64,000 nt of DNA from an uncultured Pseudomonas sp. (GTDB taxonomy: Bacteria > Pseudomonadota > Gammaproteobacteria > Pseudomonadales > Pseudomonadaceae): positions 6,802 through 70,801 of the forward strand of contig NZ_CAMPHV010000025.1 of assembly GCF_946886105.1 (NCBI RefSeq), in the 5' to 3' direction. The position numbers and the translations under genes were made by a program. Positions 8,493 to 17,900 of the stretch are shown here, piece by piece (within the stretch, counting starts at the first letter, position 1; the number at the start of each line of letters is the position of its first letter). Below the pieces are notes generated by a model. It was not told the DNA's origin. It did no database searches and saw nothing but the letters and a program-made list of their open reading frames with translations.

Positions 8493-10382
8493 ATGGAGGC
8501 ACGTGAACGGCAAATGCTCGACCGCACCTGGCAATCGCCGGGCGGTTTCTTCGGCTGGTTCACCCAGGTCAACCAGCGCAAGATCGGCCTGCGCTTTATC
8601 GTCACCGCGTTCATCTTCTTCCTGCTCGCCGGCGTGCTCGCACTGCTGATGCGCCTGCAGCTGATCACGCCCGAAAACGGCCTGATCGGCCCCGAGCTGT
8701 ACAACCAGCTGTTCACCATGCACGGCACCACCATGATGTTCTTCTTCGCCGTGCCGGCGATGGAGGGCTTCGGCATCTACCTGGCGCCGCTGATGATCGG
8801 CACGCGGGACATGGCCTTTCCCCGGCTCAACGCGTTCGGCTATTACGTCTACCTGATCGCCGGCATCGTGCTCTATCTGGCGCTGCTGCTCGGCGCGGCG
8901 CCGGACGACGGCTGGTTCAGCTACGTACCCCTGGCCGGCAAGCAGTATTCGCCCGATATGGCCGCCGATGTCTGGACCACCATGATCACCTTTATCGAGC
9001 TGTCGGCGCTGGCCGCCGCGGTTGAGCTGATCGTCACCATTCTCAAACAGCGCGCGCCGGGCATGACGCTCAACCGCATGCCGCTGTTCGTCTGGTCGAT
9101 CCTGGTGATGGCGTTCATGATCGTGTTTGCCATGCCCTCGGTGATAGTCGCGAGCATCCTGCTGGCCCTGGACCGCACCTTCGACACCCTGTTCTTCGTC
9201 GCCGAGGCCGGTGGCCAGCCGTTGCTCTGGCAGCACCTGTTCTGGTTCTTCGGCCACCCGGAGGTGTACATCATCCTGGTGCCGGCGCTGGGCATGATCT
9301 CGGCGATCATCAGCACCTTCACCCGCCGACCGATCTTCGGTTACAGCGCCGTGGTGCTGTCGCTGGTGGCCATCGGCTTCATCTCCTTCGGCCTCTGGGT
9401 GCACCACATGTTCGCCACCGGCCTGCCGCAGCTGGGTCTGAGTTTTTTCACCGCGGCGAGCATGATGATCGCGATTCCCAGCGGCATTCAGATCTTCTGC
9501 TGGATCGTCACCCTCTGGGGCGCGAAGATCCGTTTCGCCACGCCTATGCTGTTTATCCTCGGTTTTTTCGCGATCTTCGTACTCGGCGGCCTGACCGGGG
9601 TGATGGTGGCTTCGGTGCCCTTCGATCGCCAGGTACACGACAGCTACTTCGTGGTCGCGCATTTCCACTACGTGCTGATCGGCGGCGCGGTGTTCCCCTT
9701 GTTCGGCGCGCTCTATTACTGGTACCCAAAGCTGTTCGGCCGGCTGATGTCCGAGCGCCTGGGGCGCTGGAGCTGCGCGCTGATGTTCGTCGGCTTCAAC
9801 GTCACCTTCTTCCCCATGCACCAGCTCGGCTTCGAGGGCATGCCGCGGCGGGTTTACACCTACCTGGAGGAAATGGGCTGGGGTCCGCTGAACCTGCTGG
9901 CGACCATCGGCGCCTTGATTCTCTCCATCGGCGTGCTGCTGACCCTGATCAACGCCCTCCACGCCTACCGCCGCGGCCAGCCCGCCAGCGCCAACCCCTG
10001 GGGCGCCGAAACCCTGGAATGGGCCACCGACTCGCCGCCGGCCAATTACAACTTCGCCCGCATTCCCGTGGTCGACAGCCTATGGCCGCTGTGGCGCAAG
10101 GACCGGCCGGGCGAGGTGCGCAGCGCGGACGAGTTGGGCGAAGTGGTCGGCCTGCGCGTCGATCGCCGCGAGGTGCTGGCAACCAGCGTGATCGATGCCC
10201 AGCCGCAAACGGTGGTGGTGTTGCCGAATCCATCGATCTGGCCGTTCCTGCTGGCGCTGGCGGTGGCCAGCGGCTTCGTTGGCTTTATGTTCGACCCCTG
10301 GTTCTTCGTCTTCGGCTTCTTCGGCAGCTTTTTCATGATCGTCGGTTGGCTGTGGCCCCATAGGCCCTGGCGGGAGGATTGA
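8493..10382 (+). CDS. Cytochrome c oxidase subunit I, long caa3-like form
   Basis: 629 aa; usual subunit I is about 530. Haem and copper ligands are visible: His77 (M-H-G-T-T-M), His255 with the cross-linking Tyr259 in G-H-P-E-V-Y, His304/His305 (W-V-H-H-M-F), and His390/His392 (A-H-F-H-Y). Glu257 in G-H-P-E-V is the mark of an A1-type proton channel. After the usual twelve helices the protein continues with a hydrophilic loop and two more hydrophobic segments (about residues 575-620). This matches caa3 enzymes such as Bacillus CtaD, where the first helices of subunit III are fused to subunit I. Start ATG 8493 has AGGAG 11 nt before it. It catalyses O2 reduction at the cytoplasmic membrane. 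Confidence 0.94.
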   Translation: MEARERQMLDRTWQSPGGFFGWFTQVNQRKIGLRFIVTAFIFFLLAGVLALLMRLQLITPENGLIGPELYNQLFTMHGTTMMFFFAVPAMEGFGIYLAPLMIGTRDMAFPRLNAFGYYVYLIAGIVLYLALLLGAAPDDGWFSYVPLAGKQYSPDMAADVWTTMITFIELSALAAAVELIVTILKQRAPGMTLNRMPLFVWSILVMAFMIVFAMPSVIVASILLALDRTFDTLFFVAEAGGQPLLWQHLFWFFGHPEVYIILVPALGMISAIISTFTRRPIFGYSAVVLSLVAIGFISFGLWVHHMFATGLPQLGLSFFTAASMMIAIPSGIQIFCWIVTLWGAKIRFATPMLFILGFFAIFVLGGLTGVMVASVPFDRQVHDSYFVVAHFHYVLIGGAVFPLFGALYYWYPKLFGRLMSERLGRWSCALMFVGFNVTFFPMHQLGFEGMPRRVYTYLEEMGWGPLNLLATIGALILSIGVLLTLINALHAYRRGQPASANPWGAETLEWATDSPPANYNFARIPVVDSLWPLWRKDRPGEVRSADELGEVVGLRVDRREVLATSVIDAQPQTVVVLPNPSIWPFLLALAVASGFVGFMFDPWFFVFGFFGSFFMIVGWLWPHRPWRED

Positions 10383-10383
10383 G

Positions 10384-10986
10384 ATGACCCGACAAATCAT
10401 CGATGTCAGCGACCTGTCGCGCTTCCAGGCCGGCCGCGAGGCGCCGCTGTGGTGGGGTGTGGCCGGGCTGATCCTGATCGAGGCCGCGGTGGTCGCCAGT
10501 TTTATCGCCAGCTACTTCTACCTGCGCATGTATCAACCGCAATGGCCGCCACCTGGCGTAGCGCCGCCGGAATTGCTCTGGCCGACGCTCAACCTGGCCA
10601 TGCTGCTAGCCAGCTGCGCCACCATGTGGTGGGCGGGGCGCATGCTCAATCGCGACGCGCGCGGCAAGTTCACCCTCGGTGCCGGGATCAGCGTATTGCT
10701 CGCCAGCCTGGTGCTGATCTCGCGCTGGCAGCAGTTCCATGCCTTCGATGTGCGCTGGGACGAGAATCCCTACGGCTCCATCGTCTGGACCATTTCCGGC
10801 TTTCACTTCGTCCATGTGGTTTCGGCGGTGATCGGCACCGCAGTGGTGGTGCTGCTCGGCGCGCTCGGATTTTTCACTCAGAAACGCCAGATCGCTGTGG
10901 TGGTCGACACCCTCTACTGGTACTTCGTCGGGCTGGTGTGGATTCCCTTTTACCTCGTCCTGTACTGGGCGCCCCGCTGGTTATAA
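10384..10986 (+). CDS. Cytochrome c oxidase subunit III, short form
   Basis: 200 aa with about five hydrophobic segments. It is shorter than the seven-helix subunit III (about 260-290 aa), which fits the two extra helices at the end of the preceding subunit I. Family marks include E-A-A-V-V-A-S-F-I-A-S-Y-F-Y-L-R in the second helix region, G-F-H-F-V-H-V near the middle, and Y-W-Y-F-V-G-L-V-W-I-P near the end. The start is 1 nt after the subunit I stop with GGAGG just before it, so the two are translationally coupled. It stabilises the catalytic core. Confidence 0.9.
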   Translation: MTRQIIDVSDLSRFQAGREAPLWWGVAGLILIEAAVVASFIASYFYLRMYQPQWPPPGVAPPELLWPTLNLAMLLASCATMWWAGRMLNRDARGKFTLGAGISVLLASLVLISRWQQFHAFDVRWDENPYGSIVWTISGFHFVHVVSAVIGTAVVVLLGALGFFTQKRQIAVVVDTLYWYFVGLVWIPFYLVLYWAPRWL

Positions 10987-10997
10987 GGAGCCCTGGC

Positions 10998-11333
10998 ATG
11001 ATGGAACGCTCCGCGTCATCGCACAAAACCCAGTCGCTGCCGGCGGCGCTGGCCTGGTTCGCCGCGCCGACGGCTTGGGCCGTGCACCTGGGGCTGATCT
11101 ATGGCCTGGCCGGCTGGGCCTGCGAGCATGACGCCCGCTGGATGCTCTACGCGATCACCCTGGTCACCCTGCTGCTGGCGCTGGCCGGCGTGCTCGCCAG
11201 CCTGAAAACCGCTCGACGCAGTGCGGCCGCACGGCGATTTATCGGCCGCAGCGGATTGTGGTTGAGCATCCTGTTCCTGCTGGTGATCCTGATGCAGACG
11301 GTCCCCATCGTCGTCGTGGAGACCTGCCGATGA
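10998..11333 (+). CDS. Small membrane protein of the oxidase operon, function unknown
   Basis: 111 aa, with three likely transmembrane segments (about residues 18-38, 45-65 and 85-105). I do not recognise a named family; the position suggests a subunit IV or CoxP-like accessory protein. A good ribosome binding site (AAGGAG) precedes the first of two adjacent ATG codons (10998 and 11001). It overlaps the next gene by 4 nt (ATGA). Two Cys residues (about 38 in G-W-A-C-E-H, and one near the C-terminal end) could pair but are not a known motif. Confidence 0.7.
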   Translation: MMERSASSHKTQSLPAALAWFAAPTAWAVHLGLIYGLAGWACEHDARWMLYAITLVTLLLALAGVLASLKTARRSAAARRFIGRSGLWLSILFLLVILMQTVPIVVVETCR

Positions 11334-12250
11334 AGCGGCTCCATGTTCTGGGCGGAGCTGCCCTGGCGGCCTCGCCGATGGCCTGGGCGCATGTCGTCGA
11401 TGGCGGAAGCCATGGGGAGCCGGTGTGGTTCGCCCTGGATCCCTGGTCCTGGCTGCTGCTGATCGCCAGCGCCCTGCTTTACCTGAACGGCCGTCGTGTA
11501 CTGCGCCGCCGCGCGCGTTCCGCCAAGGGTGCGGCGGCGCAGCGTGGCGCCCTGCTGTTCTGCTGTGGCTGGCTGATGCTTGCGGTCGCCCTCGGCCCGC
11601 CGCTCGACCCGCTCGGCGGCTACCTGTTTTCGGTGCATATGCTGCAACACGAGCTGTTGATGCTGGTGGCCGCGCCGATGCTGGTGCTCAGCCGCCCCGG
11701 CGGCATCCTGCTATGGGGCCTGCCGGCTGCGGCGCGACTAGCGTTCAACCGTATGCAACGCCAGAGCTGGCTGCGCAGCGGCTGGGCCTGGTTGAGTTCG
11801 GCCCACGGCGCCTGGCTGCTGCATGCGGCAATCCTCTGGGGCTGGCACCTGCCGGCGCTGTTCGACGCCAGCGTGCTGAACGACGGCGTGCATGCGGCGC
11901 AGCATGCCAGCTTCTTCGGTTCGGCCCTGCTGTTCTGGTGGGCGCTGCTGCATGGCAGCGGCAGGCGCAACGCCGGTGGGGTCATCCATGTGTTCACCAC
12001 CGCGGTGCACAGCAGCCTGCTCGGCGCGCTGCTGACGTTCTCGCCAGCGCTCTGGTATGCGCCCTATCTGCACACCACAGCGGCCTTCGGTCTTAGCCCG
12101 CTGGACGATCAGCAACTCGGTGGACTGATCATGTGGGTGCCCTCGGGCCTGGTATTCCTCGCCGCCGGCCTGGTGTTGACTGCGCGCTTTCTGCGCGACG
12201 ACACGGGCAGCGCGCTGGCTGAACGCGACGGAGGCAAAGGCGATGATTGA
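11330..12250 (+). CDS. ctaG: CtaG-type (caa3) cytochrome c oxidase assembly protein
   Basis: 306 aa polytopic membrane protein. An N-terminal signal-like segment (A-S-P-M-A-W-A-H) is followed by about seven helices. The block F-S-V-H-M-L-Q-H-E-L-L-M-L-V-A-A-P is the hallmark of the caa3_CtaG family (PF09678), and a further His-rich helix reads H-A-A-Q-H-A-S-F-F. This Bacillus-type CtaG is distinct from the Cox11-type copper chaperone of the same name; it is needed to form active caa3 oxidase. Start 11330 overlaps the preceding stop; an upstream start at 11258 would run far into that gene and has no ribosome binding site. Confidence 0.85.
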   Translation: MKRLHVLGGAALAASPMAWAHVVDGGSHGEPVWFALDPWSWLLLIASALLYLNGRRVLRRRARSAKGAAAQRGALLFCCGWLMLAVALGPPLDPLGGYLFSVHMLQHELLMLVAAPMLVLSRPGGILLWGLPAAARLAFNRMQRQSWLRSGWAWLSSAHGAWLLHAAILWGWHLPALFDASVLNDGVHAAQHASFFGSALLFWWALLHGSGRRNAGGVIHVFTTAVHSSLLGALLTFSPALWYAPYLHTTAAFGLSPLDDQQLGGLIMWVPSGLVFLAAGLVLTARFLRDDTGSALAERDGGKGDD

Positions 12251-12620
12251 CCAATGCTGCCGGGCGATCCTGGCCGCCGCCCTTGCCCTGTGCGTTATGG
12301 CCTGCCAGCCGACCACTGAAGACAAACTGGGAACATTCTCCGGCAACCCAGAGCGCGGCCGCCTGCTGGCGGACCAGTACGGCTGCGGCACCTGCCATCG
12401 CATCCCCCAGGTTCCCGGCGCGCGTGGCCAGGTCGGCCCGCCCCTGGAACAGATGGGCCGCCGCGGCTATATCGCCGGAATACTGCCAAATACCGAGCAA
12501 GCCATGATCGCCTGGCTGCTGTCGCCACGGACGTTCGCCGCAGATACCGCCATGCCGGATGTCGGTCTGGCCGAGGAGCAGGCGCGGGATATCGCCGCCT
12601 TCCTCCAGCGACTGCGCTGA
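12243..12620 (+). CDS. c-type cytochrome lipoprotein
   Basis: 125 aa. Signal peptide with lipobox V-M-A-C (Cys at about 21), then one haem c site C-G-T-C-H. The rest follows the pattern G-P-P-L-x(4)-R-R-x-Y-I-A-G-I-L-P-N-T and A-M-P-D-V-G (Met ligand). This pattern is shared with the cytochrome encoded at 13220-13597 and with the cytochrome domain of oxidase subunit II, so the three are probably duplicates. It overlaps ctaG by 8 nt. It probably delivers electrons to the oxidase from the outer face of the membrane. Confidence 0.85.
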   Translation: MIDQCCRAILAAALALCVMACQPTTEDKLGTFSGNPERGRLLADQYGCGTCHRIPQVPGARGQVGPPLEQMGRRGYIAGILPNTEQAMIAWLLSPRTFAADTAMPDVGLAEEQARDIAAFLQRLR

Positions 12621-12647
12621 GCCCACGCCCATTACGAAGGAGCCCCG

Positions 12648-13223
12648 ATGAAACGCCGCTATTGGATTCTCGCCATCGCCATCGTGTTGGCCATCCCGGC
12701 GGCTGCCCTGGGGTTTATCTACCTGGGCGTCTACAGCGTCGCCGCCACCGGCCAGCACACCGCGCCGGTGTATTGGGTGACCGATACGGTGATGCGCTTT
12801 TCCATCGCCAACCATGCCAGCGGCACCCGTGTGCCGGATCTCAACGACGAGCAACGTATCCGCCGCGGCCTCGGTATCTATGTCGAGCACTGCGAAAAAT
12901 GCCATGGCGGCCCCGGTATCGCCCCCGAGCCCTTCGCCCTGGGCATGACACCGGTACCGGCGAACCTGGTGGAAACCGCCCGGCGTTGGCCGACCCGCAA
13001 TATTCACTGGGCGATCAAATACGGCATCAAGATGACCGGCATGCCCGCCTGGAAATACCGCATGAGCGATGAGTCGATCTGGGATGCGGTGGCGTTTATC
13101 GAACGCTTGCCTTACCTGTCGCCCCCCGACTACCGGCGCCTGCGCGAGAGCACCGGGCACGAGCATCGGCATGCAGGGAGCGACGGCGAACAGCCGCACA
13201 GTCGCATGGAGGCACAGCGATGA
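12648..13223 (+). CDS. Membrane-anchored c-type cytochrome
   Basis: 191 aa. An uncleaved N-terminal membrane anchor (about residues 5-28) precedes a single cytochrome c domain with C-E-K-C-H. A likely axial Met is in M-T-G-M-P-A-W. It does not share the G-P-P-L/L-P-N-T pattern of its two neighbours and resembles cytochrome c/cbb3-subunit-III-like domains (G-I-K-M-T-G-M-P-A). The C-terminus is a His-rich hydrophilic tail (G-H-E-H-R-H). It has a good ribosome binding site (AAGGAG) and overlaps the next cytochrome gene by 4 nt. Confidence 0.82.
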   Translation: MKRRYWILAIAIVLAIPAAALGFIYLGVYSVAATGQHTAPVYWVTDTVMRFSIANHASGTRVPDLNDEQRIRRGLGIYVEHCEKCHGGPGIAPEPFALGMTPVPANLVETARRWPTRNIHWAIKYGIKMTGMPAWKYRMSDESIWDAVAFIERLPYLSPPDYRRLRESTGHEHRHAGSDGEQPHSRMEAQR

Positions 13224-13597
13224 GCCCCCGAGTCCCATCGCTCGCCATCGCCCTGGCGGCCCTGACGGCGTGCGACGAGCCTTATCTGGTGGTCCCCGGC
13301 GTCGGTATCGGCTATCCCGAGGCGGGCCGTGAAGCCTTCAACCAGTACGCCTGCACCAGCTGCCATGTGATCCCCGGCGTGGTGGGCGCGGATATCCATG
13401 TCGGGCCGCCGTTAAGCGGCATCGCCGAGCGCAGATACCTGGCCGGCGTGCTACCCAATACTCCGGCGAATCTGCTGCACTGGATACGCCAGCCACAGAC
13501 GATAGCGCCACAGTCGGCGATGCCCGACCTCGGCGTCGGCGAACAACCGGCGCTGGATATGGCGGCTTACCTTTACCGCCTCGACGACAGCGATTGA
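13220..13597 (+). CDS. c-type cytochrome lipoprotein, paralogue of the 12243-12620 product
   Basis: 125 aa. Lipobox L-T-A-C (Cys at about 18), haem site C-T-S-C-H, then V-G-P-P-L-x(4)-R-R-Y-L-A-G-V-L-P-N-T and A-M-P-D-L-G. Length and pattern match the first cytochrome of this operon closely, pointing to a local duplication. It ends the operon of ten genes. The following 172 bp before the RND adaptor contain no gene; a promoter for the efflux genes is presumably there, but I see no convincing -35/-10 pair. Confidence 0.85.
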   Translation: MSPRVPSLAIALAALTACDEPYLVVPGVGIGYPEAGREAFNQYACTSCHVIPGVVGADIHVGPPLSGIAERRYLAGVLPNTPANLLHWIRQPQTIAPQSAMPDLGVGEQPALDMAAYLYRLDDSD

Positions 13598-13769
13598 GGT
13601 GCAGAGACGCCATTCGTTATCAACACACCGGCAGGGCTGGCAGGAGGTGGCAGGTGAATCGCAATCTTTTGCAATTGGGCTCTTTCTGACTGATCCGTCA
13701 ACTGGCACTATTGTGCCCTGCTTACATTCCCTCCGGCGCTCGCGCAGCGCCTCGCCAAGGATCTGGATC

Positions 13770-14927
13770 ATGTTGCTCCGTCGCATGTTGATCATGCTGG
13801 CCGCCGTCCTCGTCGTCGTCGCCGCCCTCGCTGCCTTTAAAATCAATTCGTTCATGCAAATGGGCGAAGCCTTCTCGGCACCACCGCCACCGATCAGCGT
13901 GGCCGCCGCCGCAGCCGAGCAGATGCAGTGGCAAAGCCGCCTACCGGCGATCGGCACCTTGCGTGCGCGCCAAGGCGTGGACCTGACCGTCGAGGTCGGC
14001 GGCACGGTCAAGGAGCTGCTGTTCCGCTCGGGCGAGAAGGTCGAGCTGAACCAGCCGCTGCTGCAATTGGACAGCGCCGTGGAGCAGGCCAGCCTGGCCA
14101 CCGCAGAAGCCGAACTGGGTCTGGCCCGCGTTGAGTTCGAGCGTGGTCGCAGCCTGGTCAACCGCCAGGCGATTTCCAAGAGCGAGTTCGACCGACTCTC
14201 CGCCCAGTTGCAGAAGGCCAACGCCAGCGTCGCCCAGCTCAAGGCGACCCTGGACAAGAAGCGCATCCTCGCGCCCTTCGCCGGCACCATCGGTATCCGC
14301 CAGGTCGATGTCGGCGATTACGTCGCCACCGGCACCACCATCGCCACCCTGCAAGACCTGTCGCGGCTGCACGTCGACTTCTATCTGCCCGAACAGAACG
14401 CGCCGCAACTGGCTATCGGCGAGCGGGTGCGGATCAAGGTCGCGGCTTACCCGGAGGAAGTGTTCGAAGGCGAGATCGATGCGATCAACCCCAAGGTCGA
14501 AGACGCCACCCGTAATCTGCTGCTCCGTGCCGCCCTGGATAATCCGGAAGGCCGGCTGCTGCCGGGCATGTTCGCCGACCTGGCGGTGCTATTGCCGAGC
14601 GAAGCCCCCCAAGTGGTGGTTCCGGAAACCGCCATCACCTACACCCTGTACGGCAATTCGGTATACGTGATCGAACAGCAGAAAGGCGAAGACGGTCAGG
14701 CCCAGCAGGACGACAAGGGCCAGTCGGTACTCGCCGTGCAGCGCCGTTTCGTCGACACCGGCGAACGCCGTGAAGGCCTGGTGGTGGTTAACAAGGGCCT
14801 GCAAGCCGGCGAACAAGTGGTCACCGCCGGCCAGTTGAAGCTGGATAACGGCGCCCACGTGGCGATAGTCGCCGATCCGCAGTTGGCCGAAGGCGAACCG
14901 CAAAACCAAGCCGGCGCGGCCCAATAG
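13770..14927 (+). CDS. mexV: RND efflux periplasmic adaptor, MexV-like
   Basis: 385 aa membrane fusion protein. An N-terminal membrane anchor (about 1-25) precedes a lipoyl half motif (V-D-L-T-V-E-V-G-G-T-V), a helical hairpin with coiled-coil character (about 100-165), the second lipoyl half (I-L-A-P-F-A-G-T-I-G), a beta barrel and a membrane-proximal domain. ATG 13770 is preferred because AAGGA precedes it and the protein then starts at the anchor. An in-frame start at 13599 would add 57 unlike residues. The pump gene starts 25 nt downstream. PAO1 has mexVW at this chromosomal position, after the DUF1513 gene; the symbol rests on that synteny and length, not on an alignment. Confidence 0.85.
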   Translation: MLLRRMLIMLAAVLVVVAALAAFKINSFMQMGEAFSAPPPPISVAAAAAEQMQWQSRLPAIGTLRARQGVDLTVEVGGTVKELLFRSGEKVELNQPLLQLDSAVEQASLATAEAELGLARVEFERGRSLVNRQAISKSEFDRLSAQLQKANASVAQLKATLDKKRILAPFAGTIGIRQVDVGDYVATGTTIATLQDLSRLHVDFYLPEQNAPQLAIGERVRIKVAAYPEEVFEGEIDAINPKVEDATRNLLLRAALDNPEGRLLPGMFADLAVLLPSEAPQVVVPETAITYTLYGNSVYVIEQQKGEDGQAQQDDKGQSVLAVQRRFVDTGERREGLVVVNKGLQAGEQVVTAGQLKLDNGAHVAIVADPQLAEGEPQNQAGAAQ

Positions 14928-14952
14928 AGCCCCGGTTCTAAGGACAGAGATC

Positions 14953-17900
14953 ATGGCGTTTACCGACCCCTTTATCCGCCGCCCGGTGCTGGCTACCGTG
15001 ATCAGCCTGCTGATCGTGCTGCTGGGCTTCCAGGCGTTCAATCAGCTGACCATCCGCCAGTATCCGCAGATGGAGAACGCGCAGATCACCGTGACCACCG
15101 CCTACCCGGGGGCCAATGCGGAAACCATCCAGGGCTATATCACCCAGCCGTTGCAGCAGAGCCTGGCCAGCGCCGAGGGTATCGACTACATGACCTCGGT
15201 GAGCCGGCAGAATGTCTCGGTGATCACCATCTTCGCGCGCATCGGCACCGACACCAACCGCCTGTTCACCGAACTCTTGGCCAAGGCCAACGAGGTGAAG
15301 AACCGCCTGCCGCAAAATGCCGAAGACCCGGTGCTGTCCAAGGAAGCCACCGGCACCGCGCTGATGTACCTGAGTTTCTACAGCGACGAGCTATCCAACC
15401 CGCAGATCACCGATTACCTGTCGCGCGTCATCCAGCCCAAGCTGGCCACACTGCCGGGCATGGCCGAGGCGGAGATCCTCGGCAACCAGGTGTTCGCCAT
15501 GCGCCTCTGGCTCGACCCGGTAAAGCTCGCCGCCTATGGCCTGAGCGCCTCCGATGTGACCGATGCGGTGCGGCGTTACAACTTCCTCGCCGCCGCCGGC
15601 GAAGTGAAGGGCGAATACGTGGTGACCAGCATCAACGCCACCACCGACCTGAAATCCGCCGACGCCTTCGCCGCCATTCCGCTGAAGACCATCGGCGATA
15701 CCCGGGTGCTGGTGCGCGACGTGGCGCGGGTGGAAATGGGCGCCGAGAACTACGACTCGATCAGCTCCTTCGACGGTATTCCCTCGGTGTATATCGGCAT
15801 TCAGGGCACGCCCAGCGCCAACCCGCTGGATGTGATCAAGGAAGTCCGCGCGCTTATGCCGGAGATCGAGGCGCAGCTGCCACCGAACCTCAAAGCCTCG
15901 ATCGCCTACGACGCCACGCTGTTTATCCAGGCTTCGATCGACGAGGTGTTGAAGACCCTCGGCGAGGCGATACTGATCGTCATCGTGGTGGTGTTCCTGT
16001 TCCTCGGCGCGTTCCGCTCGGTGCTGATCCCGGTGATCACCATTCCGTTGTCGATGATCGGCGTGCTGTTCCTGATGCAGCTGATGGGCTACTCGATCAA
16101 CCTGCTGACGCTGCTGGCCATGGTGCTGGCGATCGGCCTGGTAGTGGACGACGCCATCGTCGTGGTGGAAAACATCCACCGGCATATCGAGGAAGGCAAA
16201 ACGCCTTTCGACGCCGCCATCGACGGCGCGCGGGAGATCGCCGTACCGGTGATTTCGATGACCATTACCCTGGCCGCGGTCTATGCGCCCATCGGTTTCC
16301 TCGGCGGCCTGACCGGCGCGTTGTTCAAGGAGTTCGCCTTCACCCTGGCGGGTGCGGTGATCATCTCCGGCGTAGTCGCGCTGACGCTGTCGCCAATGAT
16401 GTGCTCCAAGCTGTTGCGCCACGACGAGAACCCCACCGGCCTGGCGCATCGTCTGGATGTGATCTTCGAACGCCTCAAGCAACGCTACCAAAGCGCCCTG
16501 CACGGCACCCTGAACACCCGCCCGGTGGTGGTGGTGTTCGGCCTGATCGTGCTGCTGTTGATCCCGCCGCTGCTGATGTTCAGCGAAAAGGAGCTGGCCC
16601 CGGATGAGGACCAGGGCATCATCTTTATGATGGCCACCGCGCCGCAGCCGACCAACCTGGACTATCTGAACACCTACACCGAGCAGTTCGTCGAGATTTT
16701 CAAGGAGTTCCCCGAGTACTACTCCTCGTTCCAGATCAACGGTTTCAACGGCGTGCAATCGGGCATCGGCGGTTTCCTGCTGAAACCTTGGGACGAACGC
16801 GAACGCACGCAGATGGAGATTCTCCCCGAGGTGCAACAGCGCCTCGACAAGATCGCCGGCCTGCAGATCTTCGGTTTCAATCTGCCGTCGCTGCCCGGCG
16901 CCCCTGAAGGCTTGCCGTTCCAGTTCGTGGTCAACACACCGAACGATTACGAGTCGCTGTTGCAGGTGACCGAGCGGATCAAGCAGCGCGCGCTGGAGTC
17001 CGGCAAGTTCGCCTTCTTGGATATCGACCTGGCCTTCGACAAGCCGGAACTGGTGATCGAGATCGACCGCGAAAAAGCCGCGCAGATGGACGTGTCCATG
17101 GAGGACCTGGGCGTGACCCTGGCCACCCTGCTCGGCGAGGGCGAAATCAACCGTTTCACCATCGACGGCCGCAGTTACAAGGTGATCGCCCAGGTGGAGC
17201 GCGCCTACCGGGATAACCCGAACTGGCTCGGCAGTTACTACGTGAAGAGCGAGAGCGGGCAAATGTTGCCGCTGTCGACCCTGATCAAGGTGCACGAGCG
17301 TGCGCGGCCGACCCAGCTGAACCAGTTCCAGCAGCTCAACTCGGCGGTGATCCAGGGTATGCCGATGGTCAGCATGGGTGAAGCCATCGACACCGTACGG
17401 CAGATCGCCGAAGCGGAAGCGCCGCGCGGCTACGGCTTCGACTATGCCGGTGTGGCCCGCCAATACCAGCAGGAAGGCAGCGCGTTGTACGCCACCTTCG
17501 GCCTGGCGCTGGCGATCATCTTCCTGGTGCTGGCCGCGCAGTTCGAGAGCTTCCGCGACCCGTTGGTGATCATGGTAACGGTGCCGCTGTCGATCTGCGG
17601 CGCGCTGGTGCCGCTGTTCCTCGGCTTCTCCAGCATGAACATCTACACCCAAGTCGGCCTGGTGACGCTGATCGGCCTGGTCACCAAGCATGGCATCCTA
17701 GTCGTCGAGTTCGCCAATCAGCTACGCCGCGAAAAAGGCCTGGGCATCCGCGAGGCCGTGGAGGAAGCCGCGGCGATCCGCCTGCGACCGGTGTTGATGA
17801 CCACCGCGTCTATGGTCTTCGCGATGATCCCGCTGATCCTCGCCACCGGCGCCGGCGCGGTGAGCCGCTTCGATATCGGCCTGGTGATCGCCACCGGCAT

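Noticed and set aside
8457..9962. 501-residue open frame antisense to oxidase subunit I
   Set aside because: His/Gln/Asp-rich shadow of a strongly conserved gene; no start signal or domain.
15391..17691. 766-residue open frame antisense to the RND pump gene
   Set aside because: Composition is Gln/His/Asp/Gly-rich, as seen in antisense frames of high-GC genes; no ribosome binding site, no known family, and the pump on the other strand is complete and conserved.
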